This document shows positions 34,067 through 44,286 of a stretch of 64,000 bases of DNA, in pieces. The stretch is from Chamaecyparis obtusa (Eukaryota; Streptophyta; Pinopsida; Cupressales; Cupressaceae). The stretch covers positions 151,501-215,500 of the forward strand of contig BSBK01003566.1 in the NCBI GenBank assembly GCA_027943335.1. The letters run 5' to 3'. The position numbers and the translations under genes were made by a program. Numbering within the stretch: the stretch's first letter is position 1; each line of letters begins with the position of its first letter. Under the pieces are notes generated by a model that saw only the letters and a list, made by a program, of their open reading frames with translations, had not been told where the DNA came from and searched no databases.

Positions 34067-35419
34067 CTTTCTAACTTTACAAAATGAATGTTGACTCTAG
34101 AAAGGTGTTTGACATTAGATTTTGCAATTTTTTAAGGTTTTTAGTTTCAGATTGTTCACAAAATTGTCTGTCCAAATTTGAAGATTGTAGTGGATTGATT
34201 CATTCTTAGTAACCAGATAGATAAAAAAGTACGCAAAACAACAAGCAAGTGATTTCAAGCATGTCTGAAAACAATGAACAGGGGACAAAGAAACCCTGTG
34301 CATGAACAATCAAGTGACTAAATTGTGCTAATCCCTAGGAGTGCTAACAGTGTATGTTTTATTTTTTTTTGCAATAATGCACATATTCCTAGAAAATGAA
34401 AATTTGGCCTCATAGGGTTTTTAGTAATGGTTTGACTTTGCAACTTTTGTGATCTCAAGAGGGTGAACTTCAATCTAGGCGCATCGAGGTTTTGACACAG
34501 TTTGATAATTTAATCAATCAGGAGCTACTAGGGAGATTTGACAGCCCAACAAGAGACCACACCTGTGGATATTTCTTCCACAAGGACATTTATATAGCGG
34601 TTGTCACTACCACAGCGAAAATGGCTATTACTGCTTGAGGTTCTGTCAACATAGTTGACCCAATTAAGGGAATGTCTACTATGGTTAACCCTCTCTAAAG
34701 GTGACTCACAAAATATACCACATGGAGACTGGTTCCAGATTCAAGGATCTAAGTTTCTGGTACTACCCAAAAAGGGAGTAAAGCATAATCCTCTAGCCTT
34801 TTCACTTTTAACCCAAACAAAGCAGACAGCTTAATATGACACGCTAAGACCAAGATTATCTCACAAATATCTATGATGTCAACCACTCATGATCTATCAA
34901 CCTCTTTGGAGAGAGAATGTATCAATCAGAAGCTGAAGACACATAAATCTAGTAGAATGTGAGACTCCCTCAGTATCCTCCCTACCTACAAGGGTTCCTT
35001 CATTGAGAGGAGTTTCGCTGGAAACCCACTCTCTCAAGAACCACGAATAGTGTTCATAGGGCCTATTTACTATGTGTAACAAAGATGCTGAAAAGCAAAT
35101 CTATGTTCATTTTTAATATCCCAAAATGAAGTCTGTGATATGAAAGCAATAAAGGTCACACAAGCTTGACACACAAGAGTTCTTTTTAATCCAAATCGAA
35201 ATGTTATCAGCTGAGAAGATTACCTGAATTCCTCGCAACGTGCTTAGTAGATTATTACCTATTTTTAGCAATTCTTATACTTTTTCCAATAAAAAACCAG
35301 CAGAAATCAATCAGGAATAGCAAATTTCAATCATTAATGTTAGCTGTTAGTCCAAATCAGGAAAACAAATTTGGAAAACTACCTGAAAAAGTGAAAGGAC
35401 AATTGAAACCTGGCACTAA

Positions 35420-35592
35420 AACTTGTACGACTGTGGGTCACCTCCCAGATGACAGGCCAGAATCTCATACGACAATGGGTATCAGACCATACAACAATAT
35501 AGATTCCAAATGACACTGTGTTTCTGATGGTACGATCCTTGATCAAATAAACTATCGTACGACAGTGGGTATCCCCTGATACAAGTTTCTGA
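35420..35592. repeat. Palindromic repeat cluster, leader of C (primer-site side)
   Basis: Units ACTTGTACGACTGTGGG, CTCATACGACAATGGG, ACCATACAACAATA, TGGTACGATCC and ATCGTACGACAGTGGG. The unit plus GTGGGTATC is repeated, and AAACTTGTACGACT is identical to a copy in the PMD intron at about 21880. Confidence 0.7.
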
Positions 35593-35703
35593 CAAAACTC
35601 ATATGAAAATTGTACAGATAGAAATTAAAAATCACAGCTTGGAATAGAAAATGACAAGAAGATGATAGAAATTGATAAAAATTGAATGGAAACCCGTTTC
35701 AAG

Positions 35704-35721
35704 GCCCCACGGTGGGTGCCA
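35704..35721 (-). other. Element C primer binding site (tRNA-Lys type)
   Basis: The minus strand reads TGGCACCCACCGTGGGGC, one base different from D's TGGCGCCCACCGTGGGGC. D's form is the exact complement of the 3' end of plant tRNA-Lys as I recall it. Eight bases separate it from the LTR edge at 35730. Confidence 0.7.
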
Positions 35722-35729
35722 GAAATGTG

Positions 35730-36941
35730 TGTGTGAATTTTGTACCTAGTTGTAGACACAACACTTCAGTAAAACATTAGAGGTTAGTTGAAATCAAAAT
35801 CATGCAATGAAATGAAAACTAATCTAACTAGGTGATTTACTACCTTCTAGTAGATGCGAGTATGTATTCTCAGATTAGACCGAGATCAGTGACCTTGACG
35901 ACACCTAAATGAAGGATTTGAATGCAAAATTTAGATATGAATTAGATGCAAATTAATCTATATTTTTGGATTTTAGATGCAATAATATGAAAAATGATAT
36001 GAAATCTAATCTATATGGAAAAATGATATGCAATACAATTAATCTAACAATGATATGTTAAATATGAATGATCTCACAAAATTTGTTGATTCACAAAGAA
36101 GCTTCAATTCTTCAGATGTTAATTCGCCAGCATAAGTTTGCAAAATTATGAGATGATTTGTGAATAGTTGAGCCTTGGTTTTATAGAAATCTAGGGCTTT
36201 GGGGATGCATGGAAAAAGCCATAAATCACTCAGTTGATTTTTGAGTGAAAAAGGAATTAAAGATAGTTAACTCACAATAAATCATGCAAAAACAACTTTT
36301 TGATTTAAATCAAAAGTTGAGATCAGCTTTCAACTCAAAATAGAGTTGAGTTTATTTTTAAAACAACTTGAATTGATTTTCTGATTTATAGTTTAACTAT
36401 TTTTTTGGATGTGCATAATTAATTATGAATTAAATAAATAAATAAAGTGATTTATCCTCAACTGATTTTGAAAATAAAATAATTGATTTATGGGTTAATC
36501 AATTATTAAATCAAATTTTTATTCCAAAATGATATCATTAAATATGATAACTTGCTTTAATTAATTAAATAAGAATTTAATCAATTAATGATAGGAATTT
36601 TGATTTATTGTCAAATTTAAATAATAATAATTAGGAATAAATATAATTAAAATGAATTAAATAATTAAGTGGTAGAATTAAATTAATTAATTAAATATTC
36701 ATCATATTCAATTAATCAACTTTAGGATAAATATGATTTATCTCCAAATAATTATTAAATTAAAGATAATTATGATAATTAGAAATATTTCTAGGAATAT
36801 TCCCCGATGCAGAATTTAGGATAATCAATTAGGATTCGATGATATTTCGATGTGCCTTAGGTTAGGACTTTGATGTTGATTTCATTCGAATTGTCGATGT
36901 AGGAGGTTAATGAACTTATAGCCCATTTTTGGGGTATTACA
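35730..36941 (-). repeat. Element C 5' LTR
   Basis: Partner of 19225-20441. In element orientation it starts TGTAATACCCCAAAAATGG and ends CACACA. A TATA-like CTATAAAACC lies on the minus strand near 36185. The right edge is followed by the duplication TAAAC and then E's RT. Confidence 0.9.
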
Positions 36942-36946
36942 TAAAC

Positions 36947-37468
36947 AAGATCACAATCAAGTATAGGTTTCCATTTCCACGAATGGATGATATTATGGAC
37001 TGTTTGAGTGGAGCTATGTATTTCACAAAGATAGATCTAAAGATTGGATATCATCATATTCAGATCAGAGAACGAGATGAATGGAATACTACTTTCAAGA
37101 CAAAGGAAGGACTGTATGAGTGCTTAGTCATGCCTTTTTGACTAACCAATGCATCGAGCACTTTCATGCGGCTCATGAACAAGGTTCTGAAAGAATTTTT
37201 GGGTAAGTTTGTTATTGTTTACGTAGATGATATTTTGATCTTTAGTAAGACATTGGAGGAGCATATGATACATATTCATATAGTGTTTGAGAAGCTGAGA
37301 GAAGAGAAATTGTTGATTAATTTAAAGAAGTGTAATTTTGTAAAGGAGTTAGTGTATCCGAGATTTGTAGTTTCAACATAAGGTCTAAAAATGGACCCAG
37401 AGAAAATGTAGGCTATCCTTGAATGACCTACTCTAAGGAGTGCTACTGAGGTAAGATCTTTTCATGGT
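36947..37468 (+). pseudogene. Element E RT, C-terminal part
   Basis: Resumes after element C with [41 protein letters not shown], stop, [17 protein letters not shown] at about 37220 and [18 protein letters not shown]. In-frame stops at 37139 and 37379 and two more near 37410-37425. A typical Ty3 palm and thumb. Confidence 0.9.
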
Positions 37469-38067
37469 TTGGCTAACTTTTACAAAAAGTTTATTAGAAG
37501 TTTTAGCAGTATTTGTGGACCCTTGATTGAAACAATGAGAGGAGATAGGAAAGAATTTAAGTGGACTACATGGGCATATAAGAGTTTTAAGCTATTGAAA
37601 CAAAAAGTTACAGAACAACCTGTTTTAGCACTTCCAAATTTTAATAAGGTGTTTCAAGTAGACTATGATGCTAGTGGTACTGCAATAGGAGCTGTTATGA
37701 GCCAAGAAGGTAAACCTGTTGCTTATTTCAGTGAGAAGTTAAATGATACGAAGAGAAAATATTATGTTTATGATAAGAAATTTTATGCTATAGTTCAGGC
37801 ATTGAAGAAATGGAGACATTATCTTCTTCCTAAGGAGTTTTCTTTATATACTGATCATCAAGCTTTGCAATATTTGAATAGTCAAGGAAAGTTGAGTCAA
37901 AGTCATTTGAAATGGGTTGAGTTTTTGCAAAGTTATACATTTGTTTTGAAATACAAGAGTGGAAAGTCTAAGAGGGTTGTAGATGCGCTTAGCAGAAGGC
38001 AACTATTGCTGACAGAGATGCAGATTGAGGTGGTTGGGTTCAAGGAACTCAAGAGATTGTATCCATA
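37469..38067 (+). pseudogene. Element E RNase H
   Basis: An open 199-codon piece. ANFYKKFIRSFSSICGPLIE (tether), QVDYDASGTAIGAVMSQEGK (first Asp), PVAYFSEKLN, YAIVQALKKWRHYLLPKEF (Glu region altered), LYTDHQALQYLNSQ (Asp) and KYKSGKSKRVVDALSRR at the end. One RNase H only, unlike A, C and D. Confidence 0.9.
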
Positions 38068-38595
38068 GGATCTTGATTTTGGTGAAGCTTGGAAAGCTTG
38101 TAAAGAACCTGTTACTCTAGACAGAACAAAGTGGTTGGATTTCATCATCCAAGATGATATTCTATTCAAAGGGAGCCAGTTGTACATTCCAAAAAGTTCT
38201 ATGAGGGAGAATCTCATCAAGGAGAAGCATGGCGGAGGATTGGCTAGACATTTTGGTTGAGATAAAACCCTTGCTTTGGTTAATGATAATTATTATTGGC
38301 CATAGTTGCAGCAAGATGTCAAGAAGTTTGTACAGAGTTGTAGAGTATGTCATATGGAAAAAGGAGTAAAATAGAATACATGGTTGTATCAGCCATTACC
38401 TATACCAGAAAATCATTGGGAGGATATAAATATGGATTTTTTTCTTGGTTTATGAAGGACTCGGTGGGGACATGATTCAATTTTTGTGGTGGTTGATAGA
38501 TTTTCAAAGATGACACATTTCATTCCATGCAAGAAGACTAATGATGTTGTTCATGTAGCAGAATTATTTTTCAAAGAAGTGGTGAGACTACATGA
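38068..38595 (+). pseudogene. Element E integrase, cut by element F
   Basis: The zinc-binding region reads KEKHGGGLARHFG, then YYWP, and SCRVCHMEKG. The core begins INMDFFLGL and [19 protein letters not shown], with the first catalytic Asp in MDFFLG. It ends in [12 protein letters not shown], where the F LTR starts at 38596. The last five E bases, CATGA (38591-38595), should be repeated after F's 3' LTR outside the window. Confidence 0.85.
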
Positions 38596-40076
38596 TGAAC
38601 TACAACTAATTTAGAACCTGAATGAAGAATCTATGATTTAAGATTACTAAGGAGTTACTGATTAGATATGCAAGATGATTAAATCAGTATTATGTTGTCA
38701 TTGATGTCAACTAGCTTGACAGTACTTATCTTGTAAGTTACTATACCGATATATCTGAAGAAAGGTGAAAGAGATGAAGAACAAAAATATCTACTTGAGG
38801 AAGATGTGTATGTCAGATGAGGATAAGGAATACACTGAGTAACTTGCTGATGAGTCTATGACTTGATGATATCGACTTTATTATGTTGCATTCATCTATG
38901 ATGATGAATAGAGCTGAAAGACACAAAGTAGTGTTGTCGGTAAATGAAGTAGACCAGTATACACCAATGGAGTGTAGTGTATACCGAATGCAGTGTTAAC
39001 TGAGCTTGTGTTCACCGATGCATTTATTTTTTAACCGAGCAGAAAAGAAAGGAATTAAATGATTAGTTTAGCCGATAATTTGATGAGCTAGAAAATGTAT
39101 GAAATCGAGGTAACAGATAAGGTTTTTTATGAAGATTGATGGCTAACATAATTCAAGGAAGATCTAATGGAGTAGATTGAAACATGTTACTAACACATCA
39201 GCCAAAGAAGGTTAAAGCGGCAAAATCAATGAATGAGATTAAGTGGAAAAATCTGATGGACAAAAAGAAAATGATTTACTCGTCTATATAAGAGACATTG
39301 GTTTCATTGTTGAAAGATGTTGGAAGAAGAAGATACTACAGAATTATCACATGAACAAGTTTTCATGAATTCTAATCATACTGGTTAGTGAGAACCAAAC
39401 TGCAGAACAATTATCGAGCTATAGAGAGTAATTACCGACAGACATTAAGTTGTTATTGTATTGAATATAAAGTGATGTATTGATTAGAAAGATATGAATG
39501 AGTTGAACATTGATCTGTAAACTATAATTGAAGTTGTTTCAAGGCAGATCATCTACTGTTACATATTTAACCATTGTACATAGTCAAATCTCTTAATCGA
39601 GTGGACTATGAAAGTCTTTTGATGTTTCATTCATAGAGTGAACATTGTTATCCTGTCAACCCTAGAGTGACTGCTGGTTGGACAATAACTTATGGTCTAA
39701 AATCCTCTCACAAGGTCACACCTAACAGTGTGTTTGTAATCTTTAATAGGGTTGGGTCTTCATCGACCTCACTTCAAAAGAGTGAACATTTTTGGGTTAC
39801 CGGTCCCAGGTGGTTTTTCCCTTCACAGGGTTTCCACCTTAAATCTCTTGTGTTATGTGTTGATTGTGATATTTGCTTGTTATCATACTTTTCATATTAC
39901 ACGTTAGATTTGATCGGTAACTAGTATAAGTTTTAGACTGATAATCAGTAAAAGCACAGACAGTGAAAGTATTTTATGTTTACCGAGTAGTATAAGTTGA
40001 AGAATTTGTTTTAGATTATACATGTTGATTTGGGACACTGGATAACTGATTCACCCCCCTCTCAGTTATTCTAACA
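38596..40076 (+). repeat. Element F 5' LTR and primer binding site
   Basis: Related to the G LTRs along its length (TTGTCATTGATGTCAACTAG, ACACCGA-like units, CACCCCCCTCTCAGTTAT near the end). It has a TATA-like CTATATAAGAGAC near 39285 and ends CTAACA. TGGTATTAGAGTGG at 40079 is the initiator tRNA-Met primer site with one change in its first 11 bases. The left edge was set by alignment with G and by the break in E's integrase. Confidence 0.8.
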
Positions 40077-40140
40077 ATTGGTATTAGAGTGGTGGTTGCT
40101 TAGAACAGATTTTTGAGGACTCTAGTACAAAGGTCTCAAG

Positions 40141-40826
40141 ATGTATAAGAGGGAAGTGCCAAAGCTTAAAAAAGAAAACTTCACAGTATGGCAAAGCCGG
40201 ATGAAGTTGCACATATCTGGAATTGGGAACTCAACACTAGAACTGATGCATAATGGCTACATTGAACCGACACCAGGTCCCCTAACACTTGATCAACTAA
40301 AATTAAGGCATGAACACAACATTACTATGATGGAACTTGCTGCTGCCTGTACCGATGCTAAATTTGAAGACATTAAGGGATGCACTACTACCAAAGCCAT
40401 GTGGGATAAACTGACTCTAATATACAGTGGAGATTTGAATGTTAAGAGAGCCAGAGCAGAAAGCCTAAGAGGTCATTTTGATGATATGAAGATGAAAGAA
40501 GGTGAGAACATTGTGCAATACACAAATAGACTAAAAGAGGTAGTACATGCTATTAGAGCATCAGGGGGAGTTATTGAGGATGAAATAGTGATAAGCAAGA
40601 TTCTCAGAACTTTACTGCCAGTTTATGCAATCAAGATCTCTGCAATTCATGAAACAAGAGCTACATCCAACCTTACTCTTGACACACTGATTGGTAAGCT
40701 TACAACCTTTGAATTGAATAACTTTGACAATAGTGTTGTACCATCTGTTGAATCCGCTTTCATGACTTCTTTGAAGATTGGTAAATCTAGTAGCAGGAAT
40801 AGTAAGAATAATGATAATGATAGTGG
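40141..40826 (+). pseudogene. Element F gag, N-terminal part
   Basis: A copia gag (UBN2-like): LKKENFTVWQSRMKLHISGI, TTKAMWDKLTLIYSGD, ESLRGHFDDMKMKEGENIVQ, YTNRLKEV, and a Ser/Asn-rich end NSKNNDNDSG. ATG 40141 follows the primer site by about 50 bp. The open frame as read runs on to 40899, but everything after 40826 is the LTR of element D. No stop within 228 codons. Confidence 0.9.
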
Positions 40827-41815
40827 TGTATGCACCCTAAAATGGTCGCCTAGACTTTGGGCCCCATTTATTCAATTTATCAATCTTGAATCATTTTGAT
40901 CATTAATCAATATTTTGAACATTATCAATTTCTTGATCAAATCTTAATTTCGATCATATATTGGATTTTTATCCTATGGGTTAACCATTTATCCTAAGTC
41001 TTTATTTAATTAAAAGGAATATTTCCTCCCCTTTTAATTAAATAAAAAGCCCCCACTTTCCCTCTTATCCTAAGTTGCACAAATAAAGCATTATTCATAT
41101 TTTATAAAAAGGGAAAAAGCACTTTTGTCTCACATGAGGCTCAAAAGTCAACACTTCACTCTCATTGGAGGATGCTTGTGCACATGGATTGCTCCTCTTT
41201 CAAGCTCCACCGCTGATTAAGACCTTTTGCCTCTTAATCTCCATGGTCTATTTCACCTCATTTCTTATAAAAGGAGAGCTCTCTCCTTCATTTGCATATC
41301 TATATTTTATGCTATTGTTATGCTGCAGGTTTTCTAGGTACATTTGGAGCTTTTTGAAGACATTGAAGACTTGTTGCTTTCATCATTTTAGTTGCATTTC
41401 ATAATAGTTTTGCTTTCATAGTTACACTCATGGCATCTTAGTATAGATTTCCTTTTATGCAATAGAATAAGCTCACATAGTCTAAATAGGAGGCATTGTA
41501 ATCCATTGCTATTTCCTTTCATAGATTAGTTGCATTGTACTTTCCTTTCATAGCTTAGATTTGCATTCTCATATAGCTTGCATTGCATTGCATATTTGAT
41601 TCTTGGAGATATTGGCACTCTTGCCCTTGTCTTCATTTGAATCTCTTATTGTGTGGTTGACTAGCAAGGTCACTTTCTTGTAGCTCTAGCTGAGAGCAAA
41701 ACTCATAGTCCCTTGCAACTCCATGCATAGAGAGCTATGAGCCGCTTTGTGAGGCCTCATTCTTGAGCAACCTTGCATGTAATGGTTCATAGAAGTGCAT
41801 ATTTTAGTGTGTACA
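40827..41815 (+). repeat. Element D 5' LTR
   Basis: Starts TGTATGCACCCTAAAATGG and ends GTGTGTACA. TATAAAAG at 41266-41273 is a likely promoter element, and the transcription start should fall some 30 bp on. The 79-codon frame at 41165-41404 has an exact-position twin in the other LTR and no protein features, so it is not called a gene. Confidence 0.95.
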
Positions 41816-41819
41816 TTTT

Positions 41820-41837
41820 TGGCGCCCACCGTGGGGC
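41820..41837 (+). other. Element D primer binding site (tRNA-Lys)
   Basis: TGGCGCCCACCGTGGGGC, four bases after the LTR. It is the complement of the 3' 18 bases of plant tRNA-Lys as I remember that tRNA. C and H have close variants at the same place. Confidence 0.75.
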
Positions 41838-41932
41838 AGAGTAGATAGCTTTGTCCTTTTATTTGATGCATTTTTGGTCATTTTCAGATTAATTTTCAAA
41901 AAAATCTGCGTCTCTGGTTTTCTGTCTCAGAT

Positions 41933-42153
41933 TATCGCGCGACACTTCTCAGAAATATCGCGCGATATACTTCCTGTCTTGGCGCGATAGTTCGCACGGA
42001 AAAAGTATCGCACGCATATAGTGAAGTCTATCGCCTGGCATCGGGCGAAGTATCGCCTGGCATTGTGCGAAGTATCGCTCGACTGGGGAAGTATCGCCCG
42101 ACTATAGGAAACTGTATCGCGCGATACTGTTGGAGACTGAGAAACATCGCCTG
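41933..42153. repeat. Palindromic repeat cluster 1, leader of D
   Basis: About ten variants of the palindrome AGTATCGCGCGATACT: TATCGCGCGACACTTC, ATATCGCGCGATATAC, TGGCGCGATAGTTCGC, AAGTATCGCACGCATA, GGCGAAGTATCGCCTGG, AAGTATCGCTCGACTGG, AAGTATCGCCCGACTA and TGTATCGCGCGATACTG, spaced roughly 20-30 bp. Confidence 0.8.
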
Positions 42154-43577
42154 GTCTGGCAGAGACTTGCACTTTCAGTTTTGTTGTCCGAATTCGACTA
42201 TTTTAGCTTGCTGTTTTGTTTTACTTTGTTTAAATAGGTCTAACCTGCATTTTTTTTAGCTTGAATCCATTAGATTATTGCACATTTACATTTGGATTTT
42301 GATTTTGCTAACATTGTGGGCCTAACAAGTTGTGTTTGTAGGTGCTCTCCTTTGCTTAAAAATTGCTAAAAACGCATGTCAAAGAGGGCTACTAACAGTT
42401 TTTGTAGGGCTGCCCAAGCATAAAAACAAATTTTATTTTTTTTTCCATTTCTTGCTTATTGTTATTCTCCTTTCATTTATGGCATTCACTAATTGTATTA
42501 AGAATCTTAATACCTTGTGAAAGGGATTTTGAGGTGGTAGGAGAAGTATGCTCTTCACCTTTAGGTGAATCAGAAAATCTTGACCCATCTTAAGGTTTTG
42601 GAAGCAAGGGGGTAATTGATCTATTTGCTTGGTGTGTTTGGGAGAGATTCTTGAGATAGGGGAGTATGCTCTTCACCCTTGTGGTGAACCAAAAACCTTG
42701 AACCTCAAGAGTTAATCCACTTTTTGTTTAGTATAGAAATCCTTTAGCGGGCCTGCTCTTGAGCAATCAAGAGGAACGACTCAAGTGGGGACAACCTTGT
42801 CATCATTCTCCTTGGTGGCAAGTGATTCCAACTCACTATAATCTCAAGGCTATCAAGGACACCAAAAACCTTGATAGACATAACACTTATCTTCGTTTGA
42901 TGTGAGTAGCTCATGGGATTGCGACCATGAGGAAAACATTGAACAAGAATGCTTAAGGTACTCTTGAGGCCGCGAGGTCCTAGTCCTTTATGAGGAGCAA
43001 GAGGGGTGTTGTGAACGAAAATCCTTATTAAGAACCATTAGATAGAAGCCACCCTCTTTTAGCCGCTTATCTTCTTAGTGCAAGGATTGATCCAAGTGGT
43101 TTACCTGGATCACCTTAAGATACTCACCATATGTGTCCCTTTGGTTGTGTCATTTTGACATTTCCATGACAAAGCCAATATTTCTTGTGGGCAACCACTT
43201 GGTGTGAGGCAAGGGGGCATCAAGTTGTGGGCTAAGTTGGTAAGTATTGAGCCTTGTCTTGTAGGTAGATATTGCTTGAAGTGTCTTCGATTGTGTGATA
43301 CCAGTGTAAACGTTCTCAACATACAAACAATCGGTAGCATTCATAGGGTGCTTTTTCAATTTTGATATCACAAGTGTTTGCCTTGGCAAGGTTGCTTTTG
43401 CCCTTGTTTCAAGTGTTTGAAGACATGTTTGATCCCTTGCTGTTTGCAAACCTACCGAAATTCTGCTGATACCGTGACTGAAATCGAAGACATCAACCCT
43501 CAGACTGAAAATTTTGACCAAACAGACCCAAAAACGCAAATTTCACACAATTCTGGTCAAGAGTTGAATAATTCTGC

Positions 43578-43806
43578 AACAGTATCGCGCCCTGTAAGGC
43601 GAAGTATCGTGCGATACTTTGCACATGCTATAAACATCGCCCCCTTTAAAGAGAAATATCGCGCGATAGTTCGCCCCTGACGGACTATCGCCCTGCCTGC
43701 CTGAAGTATATCGCCCGCTAGTGTTAAGAAGTATCACCTGTCTTAGGGCGAAGTATCGCACGGGTATAGGTTTATCGCCCTAGTAGCCTGGAGTATATCG
43801 CCTGGT
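43578..43806. repeat. Palindromic repeat cluster 2, leader of D
   Basis: The same motif again: CAGTATCGCGCCCTG, GCGAAGTATCGTGCGATAC, AAATATCGCGCGATAGTTCG, GACTATCGCCCTGCC, GCGAAGTATCGCACGGG and TATATCGCCTGG, in 230 bp. Confidence 0.8.
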
Positions 43807-44286
43807 TCATTTTTGTCGTGCTTAAATTTTGGTCAGTTTCAGTTGCTGTCAATTAGGCCAGGTCTTAGAACAGGCTTCTCACCCTGATGTTTGAGATCTG
43901 TCTTGACTCCAAATCTCTGGTTCTTAGTTCTCCGGGATAGCATCATTTGATTTACAAAGTCACTTTGGAATAATTGTCAAGTTAGAAAGCCATTCTTGGT
44001 GCCAAGGTTCATCTTTAAAATTGTTAGCTATATTCTAGGAAAATTTCAGTTCTCTTATTGTCCAAATCGCTTTCATTTTCAATTATCTTTTGGCCTAGTC
44101 CAACCTCCTGATTCAAAAGTGCAAGGATAGTCACCCTTTGATTTGAAGCACCTCTTTGACAGTGTTGGTAAAGCCCCCTTTCTTTTCTTTTTTTCATCTT
44201 TCTTTGGACAATAGAGGATTTCGATTATCCTAGTTTGGTGTTGACTCTTTGAAAGGTCACCTTATCATTGAGAATATCTCTCTTTC

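Larger units (their letters stand above)
33439..35703 (-). other. Element C 5' leader
   Basis: 2.3 kb between primer site and gag with no convincing gene. It carries two palindrome clusters (35420-35592 and 33917-34066) and, near 34790-34755 on the minus strand, GGATTATGCTTTACTCCC then GGGTAGTACCAGAAAC, a hairpin whose surroundings match the leader hairpins of D and H. Confidence 0.6.
19225..36941 (-). mobile_element. Element C: 17.7-kb Tat-like Ty3 element with antisense PMD gene
   Basis: Complete but decayed. The 5' LTR is 36941-35730, primer site 35721-35704, long leader to 33439, gag-protease-G-patch-RT-RNase H-archaeal RNase H-integrase 33438-25971, convergent spacer, plus-strand PMD gene 21486-23992, polypurine tract 20456-20442 and 3' LTR 20441-19225. 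The target duplication TAAAC lies at 19220-19224 and 36942-36946. Most of gag-pol is in one frame with many stops; one frame break sits at a run of nine T (28089-28097). Confidence 0.9.
16486..38595 (+). mobile_element. Element E: Ty3/gypsy element with tRNA-Met-type primer site, split by C and cut by F
   Basis: A plus-strand Ty3 element: LTR (about 16486-17143), primer site, gag, protease and RT start up to 19224, then RT end, RNase H and part of integrase at 36947-38595. Element C is inserted within RT with duplication TAAAC (19220-19224 and 36942-36946). At 38596 copia element F begins, so the rest of integrase and the 3' LTR should lie beyond the window. It has one RNase H domain and a primer site like that of initiator tRNA-Met, as in chromoviruses. 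The chromodomain cannot be checked. The left boundary is estimated. Confidence 0.8.
41838..44286 (+). other. Element D 5' leader
   Basis: 2.4 kb without a supported gene. Contents: palindrome cluster 1 (41933-42153), paired hairpins at 42545-42576 and 42663-42695, palindrome cluster 2 (43578-43806), and T-rich sequence before the gag ATG. The hairpins share AGTATGCTCTT followed by TTCACC...GGTGAA and then CAGAAA or CAAAAA. Open frames on both strands at 43110-43761 have no family features. Confidence 0.6.

Noticed and set aside
40827..40899. C-terminal end of the open frame starting at 40141
   Set aside because: Reads into D's LTR; the true continuation is at 58062.
41165..41404. 79-codon frame repeated at 57406-57645
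   Set aside because: Both copies are inside the two LTRs of D; not a duplicated gene.
41820..41837. Part of a tRNA gene
   Set aside because: Only the 18-base complement of a tRNA 3' end adjacent to an LTR; it is a primer binding site.
43110..43761. Open frames on both strands in D's leader
   Set aside because: No family features; they cross the palindrome cluster and are not conserved in H or C.
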